A program made the position numbers and the translations under genes. Positions 1 through 10,516 of a stretch of DNA of 32,284 nt are shown here, piece by piece. Position 1 is the stretch's first letter. Each line of letters begins with the position of its first letter. Source of the DNA: Desulfurobacteriaceae bacterium (lineage in GTDB: Bacteria > Aquificota > Aquificia > Desulfurobacteriales > Desulfurobacteriaceae); assembly GCA_027075275.1 (NCBI GenBank), contig JALTBO010000048.1, forward strand, positions 1 through 32,284. The letters run 5' to 3'. The notes under the pieces are model-generated. The model saw only the letters and a program-made list of their open reading frames with translations. It ran no database searches and had not been told where the DNA came from.

Positions 1-1
1 C

Positions 2-328
2 AACAACCAAAAAGAACTTGATAGATGTATCAAAAAACTGTTTGACCTTCTTAAGAAGAACAGCTGGAAAATTTCAGATTTAAAGGTAAAAGGACTGGTA
101 TTCAGAGCTTGCCCTTATGGGTCAATTGAGATTCCTCTGAATCTACTAAACGATGATATCATTTTAGGAAACGAAGATTCTGCCGAATTTCCACCATCAG
201 TAGAAGAATTACCTAAAAATTTCCCCGATTCTGTATGGATTCCCAGCGGTCCGAAAGATGTTTTTAATGAGGAAGAGCTAATTTCAGAAATTGAAAAAGC
301 TATAGCTGAACAGATGAGAAAAGAGTAA
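2..328 (+). CDS. C-terminal fragment of a hypothetical protein (5' end outside the window)
   Basis: Open frame from base 2 (NNQKELDRCIKKLFDLLKKNSW...EIEKAIAEQMRKE*) to TAA at 326-328; no family recognised. Confidence 0.7.
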   Translation, partial: NNQKELDRCIKKLFDLLKKNSWKISDLKVKGLVFRACPYGSIEIPLNLLNDDIILGNEDSAEFPPSVEELPKNFPDSVWIPSGPKDVFNEEELISEIEKAIAEQMRKE

Positions 329-346
329 AAGGGGGCAAGAGCCCCC
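328..346 (-). terminator. Rho-independent terminator downstream of the peroxiredoxin gene
   Basis: GGGGGC-N4-GCCCCC hairpin (331-346). On the minus strand it reads GGGGGCTCTTGCCCCC followed by TTTT. Confidence 0.75.
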
Positions 347-351
347 ACAAC

Positions 352-966
352 TTAAGAGAGAATTTCGTCTATGGTGATAACCTCTCCAACCCTTCCTGTG
401 ATATCTGGACCGGGCTTGAGTGTCTTCTTGCCGGGTCTCCAGTTTGCTGGGCAGGCCTCGTCTGGATGCTCGTAAACGTATTTCCAGGCGTCAAGCTGGC
501 GGAGGAGCTCGTTTACGTTTCTTCCAACAGGTGGATTGAGAACTTCTTCAGCTACGATAACGCCGTCGGGATTGATGATAAACCTACCTCTTCTTGCAAT
601 TCCGGCCTCTTCAATGTAAACGCCGTAAGTTCTTGATACTGCTCCCGTTGGGTCCGCTCCAAGGAGGAACTTCACATCTTTCATTAAAGGCTCTACTTCA
701 CAGAATATCTGGTGGCTGAAGACCGTATCTGTAGAAATTGCAAGGACTTCAGCTCCCCTTGCCTTAATCTCGTCGTATTTAGCTGCGACCGCAGCCAGCT
801 CTGTAGGTCAGACGTAGGTAAAGTCTGCCGGGTAGAAGCAGAGAACCAGGAACTTCCCCTCACTGTTTGGAACGTAGTCTGAGAGTTTTACTTCCACATA
901 CTCTTTCTTAACAGGATCATAAGCTTGAACTTTAAAGTCAGGTGCCTTCTGGCCTACAAGTGCCAT
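352..966 (-). CDS. Selenocysteine-containing 2-Cys-type peroxiredoxin (AhpC/Prx family), UGA at 810-808 read as Sec
   Basis: The two ORFs (808-1029 and 352-684) are one frame interrupted by a single [14 protein letters not shown]...[63 protein letters not shown]...[15 protein letters not shown] replaces the peroxidatic Cys of the FTFVCPTE motif. RBS AAGGAGGG lies upstream of ATG 966-964. Confidence 0.88.
780..810 (-). promoter_or_regulatory. Candidate bacterial SECIS element (UGA plus downstream hairpin)
   Basis: RNA after UGA: CCUACAGAGCUGGCUGCGGUCGCAGCUA; 7-bp stem UGGCUGC/GCAGCUA (one G-U pair) with apical loop GGUC 18-21 nt after UGA, loop opening with GG. Confidence 0.75.
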
Positions 967-1006
967 CTCTTCCCTCCTTAAAATTGTTTTCAATTCCTCT
1001 GTTAAT

Positions 1007-1036
1007 ATATTAAAGCCCAAGTAATTCAAACTTCAA
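1007..1036 (-). promoter_or_regulatory. Possible sigma70-type promoter of the peroxiredoxin gene
   Basis: Minus strand TTGAAG (1036-1031), 18-nt spacer, TAATAT (1012-1007). Confidence 0.45.
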
Positions 1037-1060
1037 CTATTCTTCAAATAGGAGTTTTCT

Positions 1061-1903
1061 ATGAAATACTGGAAAGTTCATGTAAAAAAGGAATACAAAC
1101 TGATAGACGTAGTAGCCCATATAACTGGAACAAGGAAAAAGGCAAAAAAGCTGATAGATGAAGGACTTGTCAGTGTTTCTGGAAGAAGGGAGCTCCGCTA
1201 CAGGAAAACCCTAAAACCGGGAAGTGTTGTTGAGTTCTGCCTCAATCCACTCCTCTTTAAGCCTAAAAGACCAGAAGTCCTCTACAGAGAAAATGGAGTA
1301 TGGGTCTTTAACAAACCTCCCTTTCTAAACAGCAACAGAGATAAACCGAACCTTGAAGAAGTTATTAAAAAGGTTTACGGAAAAGAGGTTAGAGTCGTTC
1401 ATCGGCTTGATAAACAGACATCGGGAGTTATTGTAGCTGTTGAAAACAAAAAGCTGTTTGAGAAATTTAAGGAAGCGTTCCGAAAGAGGGAAATTGAAAA
1501 AGAGTATCTGGCAGTAGTGCCCTCCGCTCCTAAGTGGAACAGGAAAAGAGTTGACTTCAGGCTTGATGGAAAAGAAGCTGTAACGGAACTTTCCGTTTTA
1601 AAGAGGTTTGAGAGGGGAGCTCTCCTACTTGCAAAAATCCCAACGGGAAGAAAACACCAGATAAGAAGGCATCTTGCCGGAATTGGCCTTCCCGTTGCCG
1701 GAGAATTTATCTACTGGAAAAGGCCTTTCCCGTTTCCCTTTAACTTCTCTCCCAGAATACTACTCCACAGCTACAGAATAGGCTTTAAACACCCGGAAAC
1801 GGGGAAAAAAGTAAGAGTAGAAGCCCCCCTGCCGGAGGACTTCAGCTCTTTTCTGAATTCACTGAGAAAGTTCAAGTTCAAAGTAAATGAGTTAACGCTC
1901 TAA
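1061..1903 (+). CDS. RluA-family pseudouridine synthase with N-terminal S4 domain
   Basis: S4-like N-terminus; [15 protein letters not shown] catalytic motif; [20 protein letters not shown] motif. Confidence 0.9.
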   Translation: MKYWKVHVKKEYKLIDVVAHITGTRKKAKKLIDEGLVSVSGRRELRYRKTLKPGSVVEFCLNPLLFKPKRPEVLYRENGVWVFNKPPFLNSNRDKPNLEEVIKKVYGKEVRVVHRLDKQTSGVIVAVENKKLFEKFKEAFRKREIEKEYLAVVPSAPKWNRKRVDFRLDGKEAVTELSVLKRFERGALLLAKIPTGRKHQIRRHLAGIGLPVAGEFIYWKRPFPFPFNFSPRILLHSYRIGFKHPETGKKVRVEAPLPEDFSSFLNSLRKFKFKVNELTL

Positions 1904-3586
1904 AAAGATAGAAAGGTCAATATCAAGACCGGAATTCCTCAGCTTTCTCAGGGCTTTAGACTCTATCTGTCTTATCCTCTCTCTCGTAACCTTCAGCTCC
2001 TTACCTACCTGTTCTAAGGTGTGTTCAGGGTAACCGTCTAAACCGAAACGGAGCTTTATAACCAGAGCCTCTCTCTCGCTCAGCTGAGAAAGAAGCTGGG
2101 CCACCTTCTCCTGAAGATCTTTCTTTATTACCTCGTGCTCCGGTATAGGGCTCTTTGTATCCTCTATAAAGTCCCTCAGAGTGCTGTCTTCATCGTCTCC
2201 TATAGGAGTCTCAAGGGAAACAGGCTCCTGAGCAAGCTGAAGAATTGAACGGACTTTCCCCGCCGGCATCTTTAAGCGCTCTGCTATCTCCTCAGGCCTG
2301 GGCTCCCTGCCCATTTCAAGGAACATCTGGCGGGAGACCTTAATAACCTTGTTTATTGTCTCTATCATGTGAACAGGAATCCTTATCGTTCTGGCCTGAT
2401 CAGCTATTGCCCTTGTTATTGCCTGCCTTATCCACCATGTTGCGTAAGTGCTGAACTTATATCCCCTTCTATACTCAAACTTATCAACGGCTTTCATAAG
2501 GCCGATGTTTCCCTCTTGGATCAGGTCTAAAAAATGAAGACCTCTGTTTATGTACTTCTTAGCTATACTTACAACAAGCCTCAAGTTAGAGCGGACTAAA
2601 ATCTGTTTGGCCTCCTGAGAGTCCTTTTTGTAGAAGTGTATTTTCTCTGCAAGCTTATAAAAGGCGTTTCTGGGCATTCCTATGGAGTCAAGAACCTGTT
2701 TGTACGTCTGTTTTGTATCCAGGTACTTTTTAACCATCTTCCTTATTTCCCTGGTGGTGTAAGGAGAGGCATCTATCTTTTCTCTTATCTCATCATCATC
2801 ATCAAGCCGGCTACAGATCTCATCAATGGGAACGCCTAAAAAGGAGAGTTTACCACTCAACTTCTGAATGCTCTTTTCGCTCCGTTTTAGAATTTTGTAC
2901 TTATTGTAGATATCGTCAGCAAGCCTTTCGTAGATTGAGTATGAGAGGGGAAGCTGTCTGAGAAGGCTGTTAACTTTTGCCCACGTTTTCAGAAATTCCC
3001 TTTTAACTTCTTTATCTTTTTTGTTTCTGTGGTACTGTCTCTGCAGTTTTTCAAGTGTAGGAAGGAGCTCCTTCACTTCATTTACTATCGCAAAGAACTT
3101 TTTCCTCCTCTGGCTCTCTCCACCTTCTGCAAAGTCGTCGGGAGAACGCATTATATCCCTTACTTTAAGGTCTCCGCTCTTTATCTTTTCTTCAACTTCC
3201 AGAACGTAGTCTAAAATTGCCCTAGTTTTGAGGAGATAACGAACCAGGGCTTTCCTTCCCAGCTCAACCCTCTTTGCAAGAGCTATCTCCTCGTGCCGTT
3301 TAAGGAGAGATATATCGCTCATCTCACGGAGGTAGAGCCTAATTGGGTCGTCTGAACGGGGAAGGGTATCTGGAGCTATGGTTATCTGGAGTTTGGAAAG
3401 GTCTACGTGTTCCTCTCCCTCTTTTGGTATAATTTGGATGTCGTACTCGTCTAACTGGGTTATCAGCTCTTCTATCAGTTCTGGTGTGAGCACCTCCTCG
3501 TCAAGGTGCTCCATCAGTTCGTCAAATGTGATGTAGCCCTTGTCCTTCCCAAGAGCTATGATCTCGTCAAAGTTCAGCCGCTCCAA
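1892..3586 (-). CDS. rpoD: RNA polymerase primary sigma factor RpoD (sigma-70)
   Basis: Regions 1.2/2 ([84 protein letters not shown]), regions 3/4 ([27 protein letters not shown]). Confidence 0.98.
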   Translation of the reverse strand: MERLNFDEIIALGKDKGYITFDELMEHLDEEVLTPELIEELITQLDEYDIQIIPKEGEEHVDLSKLQITIAPDTLPRSDDPIRLYLREMSDISLLKRHEEIALAKRVELGRKALVRYLLKTRAILDYVLEVEEKIKSGDLKVRDIMRSPDDFAEGGESQRRKKFFAIVNEVKELLPTLEKLQRQYHRNKKDKEVKREFLKTWAKVNSLLRQLPLSYSIYERLADDIYNKYKILKRSEKSIQKLSGKLSFLGVPIDEICSRLDDDDEIREKIDASPYTTREIRKMVKKYLDTKQTYKQVLDSIGMPRNAFYKLAEKIHFYKKDSQEAKQILVRSNLRLVVSIAKKYINRGLHFLDLIQEGNIGLMKAVDKFEYRRGYKFSTYATWWIRQAITRAIADQARTIRIPVHMIETINKVIKVSRQMFLEMGREPRPEEIAERLKMPAGKVRSILQLAQEPVSLETPIGDDEDSTLRDFIEDTKSPIPEHEVIKKDLQEKVAQLLSQLSEREALVIKLRFGLDGYPEHTLEQVGKELKVTRERIRQIESKALRKLRNSGLDIDLSIFLER

Positions 3587-3598
3587 GGCCGCCTCCTT

Positions 3599-5236
3599 TT
3601 AATTTATGGTTTGGAGTTGCTCAACTATCTCAAGGTTCCCTTTCTTCAGTTCAAATATCAGTTTTTTCAACTCTACTTTTTCCGAGATGTCTGAAGTCCT
3701 CCTCACTCTCCTTTCAAGCTCTTTAGCCAGAACTCTACAGACGTAGCGGCGGAGCTCCTCTTCAGAAATCTCCATAAAGAGAACGTCGGATATAAGCGGG
3801 GAAACCTCCGGGTAGAGCGATTGAAGGGCTGTAGCGTCTCTCTCTCCGGTCTGAGAGATAATTGAGTAAAGTTTAGATACTTTTTGAGAGACGAAGATGT
3901 TGGGAGAAACATCTATGGGGAGCTCCAATCCGTCAAGAAGGGCTCTGAGGAAGGCCTTCTCGTAAACCGGAATGGGTTCTTCCTGAAGTGAAACCTCCTC
4001 CCTCTTTCGGAATCTGGGAAGCTGGGACCTCAACCACGCTTCATCTATTCCAAATTCGGCAGAAAGCCTTGAAAGGTACTCTTTAAATAGGAAAGGATTA
4101 ACCTCTTTCAGACCGGCAACTGCAAGAGCAACCTGTTTAAGGAGTTCCGGCTGCTCAACAGAAGGAAGGGATTTGACCGTTTTAACAGCCCACTCCAGAA
4201 AAGGAACTGGAGATGAGAGGAGCTCCCTCAGAACTTCGGGGGATTTTCTCGCCATTGAATCCGGATCTTCTCCGTCGGGTAGTTGAACCACAAGTGGTTC
4301 ACATCCAAAGCTGTAAAAAAGCCCTGCAGATCTTATCGTCGCCTTTCTCCCTGCGCTGTCTCCGTCAAACAAGAGAACGGGAGACGACGTGTATCTCCTC
4401 AGGAACTTAACGTGGTTTTCCGTCAGAGAAGTCCCCATCGGAGCAACAGCTCCGTAAATTCCTGCCTGATAGAGGGAGATAACGTCAAAGTAACCTTCAA
4501 CTATAACTGCCTTTCTCTCTTTAAGGATAAACTCCTTTGACTGATAGAAACCGTAAAGAGTTGAGTTCTTTTTAAAAAGGGAACTCTCGGGGCTGTTTAT
4601 ATACTTAGGCTCCTGCCCCTCCTTAAGGGCTCTGCCTGCAAACGCTACAACCTTTCCGGAGTGGTTAAATATGGGAATTATCAACCTTTCTCTGAAAAAC
4701 TCCTTCCCCTTAGAGCTTTTAAGCCCTAACTGAACCAGTGTTTCACTTTTCAGCTTTAAATCCCTCAAATAACCGGGAGGAGCGTATCCTATAAGGAACT
4801 TCTCTGCAGTTTCTCTACTAACACCCCTCTGGGAGAGGTAGTTTTCAACCCTGCTCAGGTGACTGTGAAAGTACTTTGCAGCCTGAAGTCCTGCTTCTTC
4901 TATCTGAACTGCAGAGCTGTCTTCCTCAAAGGCTTCACGGGGGAGCTCCACCCCTGCAATCTCTGCAACCCTCTTTACTGCCTCAAAAAATGAGAGGTTT
5001 TCATACTGTTGAACAAAGGTTATGGCGTTTCCCCCAACACCACAGCCGAAACATTTAAAAATCTGTTTTTCTGGACTTACGACGAAAGAGGGGGTTTTCT
5101 CAGGGTGAAATGGACAGAGGGCTACAAAGTTCCTGCCCGACTGTTTAAGTGTTAGATAGTGTGATATGATATCAACGATGTCTATCTGTGATAGTAGCTC
5201 CTGAACAAAAGAGCGGGAGACTCTGGAGCTCCCCAA
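3599..5236 (-). CDS. dnaG: DNA primase DnaG
   Basis: Zinc-binding CPFHPEKTPSF...KCFGCGVGG; TOPRIM VEGYFDVISL...LLFDGDSAGRKA. TTG start preceded by AGGTGA. Confidence 0.97.
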   Translation of the reverse strand: MGSSRVSRSFVQELLSQIDIVDIISHYLTLKQSGRNFVALCPFHPEKTPSFVVSPEKQIFKCFGCGVGGNAITFVQQYENLSFFEAVKRVAEIAGVELPREAFEEDSSAVQIEEAGLQAAKYFHSHLSRVENYLSQRGVSRETAEKFLIGYAPPGYLRDLKLKSETLVQLGLKSSKGKEFFRERLIIPIFNHSGKVVAFAGRALKEGQEPKYINSPESSLFKKNSTLYGFYQSKEFILKERKAVIVEGYFDVISLYQAGIYGAVAPMGTSLTENHVKFLRRYTSSPVLLFDGDSAGRKATIRSAGLFYSFGCEPLVVQLPDGEDPDSMARKSPEVLRELLSSPVPFLEWAVKTVKSLPSVEQPELLKQVALAVAGLKEVNPFLFKEYLSRLSAEFGIDEAWLRSQLPRFRKREEVSLQEEPIPVYEKAFLRALLDGLELPIDVSPNIFVSQKVSKLYSIISQTGERDATALQSLYPEVSPLISDVLFMEISEEELRRYVCRVLAKELERRVRRTSDISEKVELKKLIFELKKGNLEIVEQLQTIN

Positions 5237-5297
5237 TTATATCACCTCATTCTCTCTTTATCTGGCCATTCTAAAATTATTCAGACAGAAAACAAAG

Positions 5298-5753
5298 TCA
5301 ACTTTTCCTGTAGAGAATCAGAAGGAGAACGGTCCCTATAAAAACCCCAACGTCTGCAACGTTAAAAGTGGGGTAGTGAAAGTTCCTGAAGTGGAAATCT
5401 ATAAAATCAACAACCCTTCCGTTAAAAAATCTGTCGTACAGGTTTCCGAGAGCCCCTCCTGCTATAAGACCCAGAGAGATTGATAAACTGCGGTTCAGCT
5501 CCTTTCTCGTAAAAACGTAGTAGAAAATGGCAAGAACAACTGAAACCGGTATAACGAGTAGAAAAAGTTTTCTCATAAACTCATTCCCGCCGGAAAAGAG
5601 GCTGAAAGCCGCCCCTCTGTTCTCTGCAAGCCTCAGGGAAAAAAAGCCGGGGATAACCGAAATGGGCTGGTGGAGCTCCCTTACAGCCCAAAGCTTGGTA
5701 AGCCTATCCAAAATGAAAACAGAAAGAGCCGTAAAAATAAATAGTTTCCTCAT
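5298..5753 (-). CDS. lspA: Lipoprotein signal peptidase (signal peptidase II)
   Basis: ENRGAAFSLF, GGALGNLYDRFFNGRVVDFIDFH, FNVADVGVFIG. Confidence 0.96.
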   Translation of the reverse strand: MRKLFIFTALSVFILDRLTKLWAVRELHQPISVIPGFFSLRLAENRGAAFSLFSGGNEFMRKLFLLVIPVSVVLAIFYYVFTRKELNRSLSISLGLIAGGALGNLYDRFFNGRVVDFIDFHFRNFHYPTFNVADVGVFIGTVLLLILYRKS

Positions 5754-6325
5754 AAAACCCTCGCAAACTGAAACGTTAAATCTGAGAAAAAGTGAAAGAG
5801 AATTGGAGCAACGATAGAACCGCTCCTTTCGTATAGAAAACCCATTATTAAAGAAGGAAAAAAGACGATAAAACGGGAAGGATCGTAGTAGACAAGGGCG
5901 TGAGCAACTCCGAAGAGGATACTTGAGAGAAGGTTATTCTTTGTAAGGAGCCAAAAAAGCCTCTCGTTCTCAAAAACAGAGTAGAAAAAACCTCTGAAGA
6001 AGGTCTCCTCCCCCACGGCAACTCCAAGGTAAAAGGGAACAACAGAAATCAACCTCTCAAAGTCAAAAGGGAGTTTGGTAGGAGCTCCCACGTAGTAAAC
6101 GGGAAGAATGAGTACAGATGCCCCTAACCCCCAGAGAAACCCTTTCAGGTAGTTTCTATAACCTAACTCAAACGGAGTTTTTCCAAAAAGGAAAGCGGGA
6201 ACTCCAACAAGGACAAGTGGAAGGAAAAGACCGGCAAACTGAGGGAAAAACCTGACGGCAAAAGCAGTAAAGATTACAACCCCGAAGTAAGCCCTGAAAA
6301 ATGAACAGGATTTACAGTTAAGCAT
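5750..6325 (-). CDS. CPBP-family intramembrane metalloprotease (CAAX-protease-like)
   Basis: Multi-span hydrophobic protein with EETFFRGFFYS and ILFGVAHALVYYDP motifs; 4-nt overlap with lspA. Confidence 0.85.
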   Translation of the reverse strand: MLNCKSCSFFRAYFGVVIFTAFAVRFFPQFAGLFLPLVLVGVPAFLFGKTPFELGYRNYLKGFLWGLGASVLILPVYYVGAPTKLPFDFERLISVVPFYLGVAVGEETFFRGFFYSVFENERLFWLLTKNNLLSSILFGVAHALVYYDPSRFIVFFPSLIMGFLYERSGSIVAPILFHFFSDLTFQFARVL

Positions 6326-6341
6326 GCCGCTCCCTATGGTC

Positions 6342-6347
6342 TATAAT
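6342..6347 (+). promoter_or_regulatory. Possible -10 element upstream of purS
   Basis: Exact TATAAT 34 nt before the proposed purS start; no convincing -35. Confidence 0.3.
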
Positions 6348-6380
6348 TCAACTGCTACAAAATTATGCCAGGAGAGAGAA

Positions 6381-6638
6381 ATGGCGACCTACTTTGTAAA
6401 GGTATTTATAACTTACAGGAAAGGAGTTCTGGACCCTCAGGGAGTAGCAGTTGAGAAAGCTGCCCACCAGTTGGGGTTCACAAAAGTTAAAAATGTTCGG
6501 GTAGGAAAGTATATAACGATGGAAATTGAGGCTGAAACGCCAGACGAAGTAAAAAGGGAAGTAGAAGAAATGGCAAAGAAGTTCCTTGTTAACCCGGTAA
6601 TTGAGGAGTATACCTACGAAATAAAAGAGGTTGAGTGA
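6381..6638 (+). CDS. purS: Phosphoribosylformylglycinamidine synthase subunit PurS
   Basis: [33 protein letters not shown]...VRVGKYI; RBS-like GGAGAGAGAA just upstream; the ORF-track start at 6324 is too early. Confidence 0.94.
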   Translation: MATYFVKVFITYRKGVLDPQGVAVEKAAHQLGFTKVKNVRVGKYITMEIEAETPDEVKREVEEMAKKFLVNPVIEEYTYEIKEVE

Positions 6639-7333
6639 TGAAGTTCGGAATACCCGTTTACCCCGGAAGCAACTGTGACAGAGACGTTGGCTGGGTAGTT
6701 GAAAAAGTTTTAGGCCACGAGGCCGTTTACCTGTGGCACTCTGAAAAAGACCTGAAAGGGGTTGACTGCGTAATAGTTCCTGGAGGTTTCTCCTACGGAG
6801 ACTATTTAAGGGCCGGAGCTATGGCAAAAATCTCCCCCGTTACAGAGGCCATCTGTGAGTTTGCAGAGAAGGGAGGCCTTGTTATGGGGATCTGCAACGG
6901 GTTCCAGATACTCCTTGAAGCAGGGCTTCTTCCCGGAGCGATGCTTCCCAACAAAACACTCTCTTTCATCTGCAAGTTTGTTCACCTGAGAATAGAGAAC
7001 GACCAGACTCCTTTTACCCACCTTTACAGAAAAGGCGAAGTTGTAAAAATCCCGATAGCCCACGCAGAGGGGAACTACACCTGCCCGCCGGAAACCCTTA
7101 AAGAGATAGAGGAGAACGGTCAGGTTGTTGTAAGATACTCATCTCCAGAAGGCAAAATCTCAGAGGAGTTCAACCCAAACGGTTCACTGAACAATATAGC
7201 AGGAATCTGTAATAAAAGGGGAAACGTTTTCGGCCTTATGCCCCACCCTGAAAGGGCTTCAGAGGCAATTCTGGGCTCTGTAGACGGCCTCAGGATGTTT
7301 CAGTCAATAGTTGAAAGCGTTGTAAGGGCTTAG
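6638..7333 (+). CDS. purQ: Phosphoribosylformylglycinamidine synthase subunit PurQ
   Basis: [16 protein letters not shown]...[21 protein letters not shown]...GLMPHPERA; start overlaps the purS stop (TGATG). Confidence 0.97.
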   Translation: MKFGIPVYPGSNCDRDVGWVVEKVLGHEAVYLWHSEKDLKGVDCVIVPGGFSYGDYLRAGAMAKISPVTEAICEFAEKGGLVMGICNGFQILLEAGLLPGAMLPNKTLSFICKFVHLRIENDQTPFTHLYRKGEVVKIPIAHAEGNYTCPPETLKEIEENGQVVVRYSSPEGKISEEFNPNGSLNNIAGICNKRGNVFGLMPHPERASEAILGSVDGLRMFQSIVESVVRA

Positions 7334-7334
7334 A

Positions 7335-8060
7335 ATGGAAGACATTGTTGTTGTAATCCCTGCAAGGATAGGCTCAACCCGGCTCCCCCGGAAACCCCTG
7401 AGGGAGATCTGCGGCAAGCCGCTGATTGTGTGGGTGGTTGAAGCAGTAAAAAGGGTTGTTCCAGAGGTTTTCGTTGCAACAGACAGCGAAGAGGTTGTAA
7501 AGGCAGTTGAAACTGCAGGAGCAAAGGGGATTCTGACGCCGGCGGAGCTCCCCAGCGGAACAGACAGGGTCTACCACGCAGCCCGGGAGCTCCCCTTTAA
7601 ATACATTGTAAACGTTCAGGGAGACGAACCCTTTATAAGGGAAGAGCACATCAGGACTGTCTACGAGGGGCTGAAAAAAGGTTTTAAGTTTACAACGGTT
7701 GCAACTCCCTTTAAGAGCAGAGAGGCCGTTATAGACCCCTCAAAAGTGAAGGTTGTTCTGGATAAAAGAGGGAGAGCTCTCTACTTCTCAAGGAGCCCCA
7801 TACCCTTTACAAGGGACGGAGAGATAAAACCCGAAAACTACCTGAAACACATAGGAATATACGGTTTCACGAAGGAGTCTTTAGAGAGATTTGTCAGCTG
7901 GGAAGAGGGAAAGCTTGAGAGGTTAGAGAAGTTGGAACAGCTGAGGATCCTTGAAAACGGTGAAGAGATTTACGTCTCCGTTGTTGAGCACGACAGCTTC
8001 GGAGTTGATACGGAAGAAGATTTAAAGCTGGCCGAGAAAATGGTTAAGGGAGAGGTGTAG
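7335..8060 (+). CDS. kdsB: 3-deoxy-manno-octulosonate cytidylyltransferase
   Basis: VVIPARIGSTRLPRKPLREICGKPLIVWV...VQGDEPFI...YFSRSPIPF...HIGIYGF. Confidence 0.96.
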   Translation: MEDIVVVIPARIGSTRLPRKPLREICGKPLIVWVVEAVKRVVPEVFVATDSEEVVKAVETAGAKGILTPAELPSGTDRVYHAARELPFKYIVNVQGDEPFIREEHIRTVYEGLKKGFKFTTVATPFKSREAVIDPSKVKVVLDKRGRALYFSRSPIPFTRDGEIKPENYLKHIGIYGFTKESLERFVSWEEGKLERLEKLEQLRILENGEEIYVSVVEHDSFGVDTEEDLKLAEKMVKGEV

Positions 8061-9686
8061 ATGGCTTCAAAACTGATCTTCGTAACCGGCGGAGTTCTCT
8101 CCTCAATCGGAAAAGGGATAACGGCATCTTCAATCGGAACCCTTTTAGAGAGCAGGGGGTTAAAGGTAACCATTCAGAAGTTAGACCCCTACCTGAACGT
8201 TGACGCTGGAACGATGAACCCCTACCAGCACGGAGAGGTCTACGTAACGGAGGACGGAGCAGAGACAGACCTTGACCTGGGCCACTACGAGCGATTCACC
8301 TCTGCAACAATGAAGAGGATAAACAACGTAACTTCCGGTCAGATATACCAGGAGATAATCCAGAAAGAGAGAAAGGGAGAGTTTTTAGGGGGAACGGTTC
8401 AGGTTATTCCCCACGTAACAAACCTGATAAAAGAGAAGATAAGGCAACTTATGTCCTCAGACGTTGACGTCGTTATAGTTGAGGTTGGTGGAACAGTTGG
8501 AGACATTGAGGGACTTCCATTTTTAGAGGCAATAAGGCAGCTTGGAACAGAGGTTGGAAAGAGCAACGCCATCTACGTTCACGTAACTTACGTTCCTTAC
8601 GTAAAAGCTGCAGGGGAATTAAAGACAAAACCAACACAGCACTCTGTAAAAGAGCTCCGCGCCATCGGTATTCAGCCGGACATAATCGTCTGCAGAGCAG
8701 AAAGGTCAATTCCGCCTTCTGTTAAGAGGAAGATAGCCCTCTTTGCAAACCTGAAAGAGCACGAGATAATAACTGCAAAAGACCTTTCCACAATCTATGA
8801 AGTTCCCTTAGTTCTTCAGAAGGAGAAGATTGACGACCTGATAATAGAGAAGCTTCAGCTTCCAGTAAGCAAAGAGCCAGACCTTTCAGAGTGGAAAGAG
8901 GTTGTAAATAGGATAAAGAAACCTTCAAAGGGAAGCGTAAATATCGCTGTTGTAGGGAAATACGTGGAGCTCCCCGACGCCTACAAGAGCATCATTGAGT
9001 CTTTCGTCCACGCCGGAGCGGCAAACGACGTAAAGGTTGATATAAAGTGGGTAAACGCCGAAGAGCTTGAAAACGGAGAGAGAACACCAGAGGAACTCCT
9101 CTCAGACGTTCACGGCGTTTTAGTCCCCGGAGGGTTTGGTGAGAGGGGTGTTGAAGGTAAGATAAAGGCCATTCAGTTTGCACGGGAGAACAGAATCCCT
9201 TTCTTCGGGATATGTCTTGGAATGCAGTGTGCAGTAATAGAGTTTGCCAGAAACGTTGCAGGCCTTAAGGGAGCCCACAGCTCAGAGTTCAGCTCCACAA
9301 CTCCATACCCGGTAATAGACCTGATGGAAGAACAGAAAGGGGTGGAGGAAAAAGGGGGAACGATGAGGTTAGGAGCATACCCCTGCGTTTTAAAGGAGGG
9401 AACACTCAGCTACAAGGCCTACGGCAAGAAAGAGATATCGGAGAGGCACAGACACCGCTACGAGTTCAACAACAGGTTTAGAGAAACGTTAGAAAAGGCA
9501 GGGCTTGTAATAGCCGGAACGTCTCCCGACGGGAACCTTGTTGAGATAGTTGAGATAAAAGACCACCCCTGGTTTGTTGCAGTTCAATTTCACCCTGAGT
9601 TTAAATCAAGGCCCAAAAGCCCCCATCCTCTCTTTGTTAACTTTGTAAGGGCTGCGAAAGAGCTAAAGGAAGAAGTTGAAAGTTAA
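8061..9686 (+). CDS. pyrG: CTP synthase
   Basis: [62 protein letters not shown]; glutaminase [16 protein letters not shown]. Confidence 0.98.
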   Translation: MASKLIFVTGGVLSSIGKGITASSIGTLLESRGLKVTIQKLDPYLNVDAGTMNPYQHGEVYVTEDGAETDLDLGHYERFTSATMKRINNVTSGQIYQEIIQKERKGEFLGGTVQVIPHVTNLIKEKIRQLMSSDVDVVIVEVGGTVGDIEGLPFLEAIRQLGTEVGKSNAIYVHVTYVPYVKAAGELKTKPTQHSVKELRAIGIQPDIIVCRAERSIPPSVKRKIALFANLKEHEIITAKDLSTIYEVPLVLQKEKIDDLIIEKLQLPVSKEPDLSEWKEVVNRIKKPSKGSVNIAVVGKYVELPDAYKSIIESFVHAGAANDVKVDIKWVNAEELENGERTPEELLSDVHGVLVPGGFGERGVEGKIKAIQFARENRIPFFGICLGMQCAVIEFARNVAGLKGAHSSEFSSTTPYPVIDLMEEQKGVEEKGGTMRLGAYPCVLKEGTLSYKAYGKKEISERHRHRYEFNNRFRETLEKAGLVIAGTSPDGNLVEIVEIKDHPWFVAVQFHPEFKSRPKSPHPLFVNFVRAAKELKEEVES

Positions 9687-10506
9687 ATTACTCACCCCAG
9701 AAGAACTGACAACTATTGGAGTGGGAGCTCCCCGGAAAGTCTACTTCCCCGAGAGCATAGGGGAGCTCCGCTCGCTCCTTAAAGAAAACCTGCCAGTTAT
9801 AGGAGGAGGCTCAAACTCCGTTCTATCAGACAGCAAAACCCCCCTCATCTCAACAGCTTTCCTGAAAGAGATCAGGTTTGAAAACGGAAAGCTTACCCTT
9901 GGAGCAGGAGTAAAGCTCTCTCAGGTTCTAAAGCTCCAGCAGAGGGAAAAGTTCTCCCTCTTTGAGTTTCTGGCTGGAATACCCCGGGCAACAGTCGGCG
10001 GAATGGTAGCCCAGAACGCCGGAGCTTTCGGCAGGGAGATTAAAGAACTTCTTGAATCGGTGGTGTATCTGGAAAAGGAGAGCGGGGAAATTGTTGAGCT
10101 GGAAAAAAAAGAGGTAGAAAAAGTATTTGGTTACAGGAAAACACCATTCCCCGAATTGGGAATAGTCCTTTTTGCAACATTTAAGTTAAAAACGTGCAGA
10201 AATATAAAAAAGACAATAGAAAAATTCGTGAAATTAAGGCTTTCAAAACAGCCACCATTCTTCATAAAAACGGCAGGTTCAACGTTTAAAAACCCACCAG
10301 AAAATTCTGCAGGAAGACTTTTAGATGCAGCAGGCCTCAAAGGATTCTCTGTAGGAAGGGTCTACTTCTCGGAGCTCCATGCAAACTTCACAGTAAACAG
10401 AGGAGGTGCAGAATTTTCCGAATTCTCAGAACTGATAGCTGTTGCAAGAGATAGGATTAAAAAACTCTTCCAGATTGAACTTGAGCTTGAAGTTAAAATT
10501 TTTTAA
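9676..10506 (+). CDS. murB: UDP-N-acetylmuramate dehydrogenase
   Basis: FAD-binding [61 protein letters not shown]. Confidence 0.95.
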   Translation: MKVKLLTPEELTTIGVGAPRKVYFPESIGELRSLLKENLPVIGGGSNSVLSDSKTPLISTAFLKEIRFENGKLTLGAGVKLSQVLKLQQREKFSLFEFLAGIPRATVGGMVAQNAGAFGREIKELLESVVYLEKESGEIVELEKKEVEKVFGYRKTPFPELGIVLFATFKLKTCRNIKKTIEKFVKLRLSKQPPFFIKTAGSTFKNPPENSAGRLLDAAGLKGFSVGRVYFSELHANFTVNRGGAEFSEFSELIAVARDRIKKLFQIELELEVKIF

Positions 10507-10516
10507 AATTTGAATT

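Noticed and set aside
352-1029. Peroxiredoxin as a pseudogene or two separate genes
   Set aside because: Only one in-frame TGA, exactly at the catalytic Cys codon, with a well-placed SECIS-like hairpin and intact sequence on both sides.
3021-3214. Small plus-strand ORFs inside rpoD (also 2636-2839 and 3506-3694)
   Set aside because: Antisense to the well-conserved rpoD/dnaG coding sequence, with no RBS or recognisable domain.
6324-6380. 19-residue N-terminal extension of PurS in the ORF track
   Set aside because: PurS homology begins at MATYFVKV (6381), which has its own RBS; the upstream segment contains a TATAAT box.
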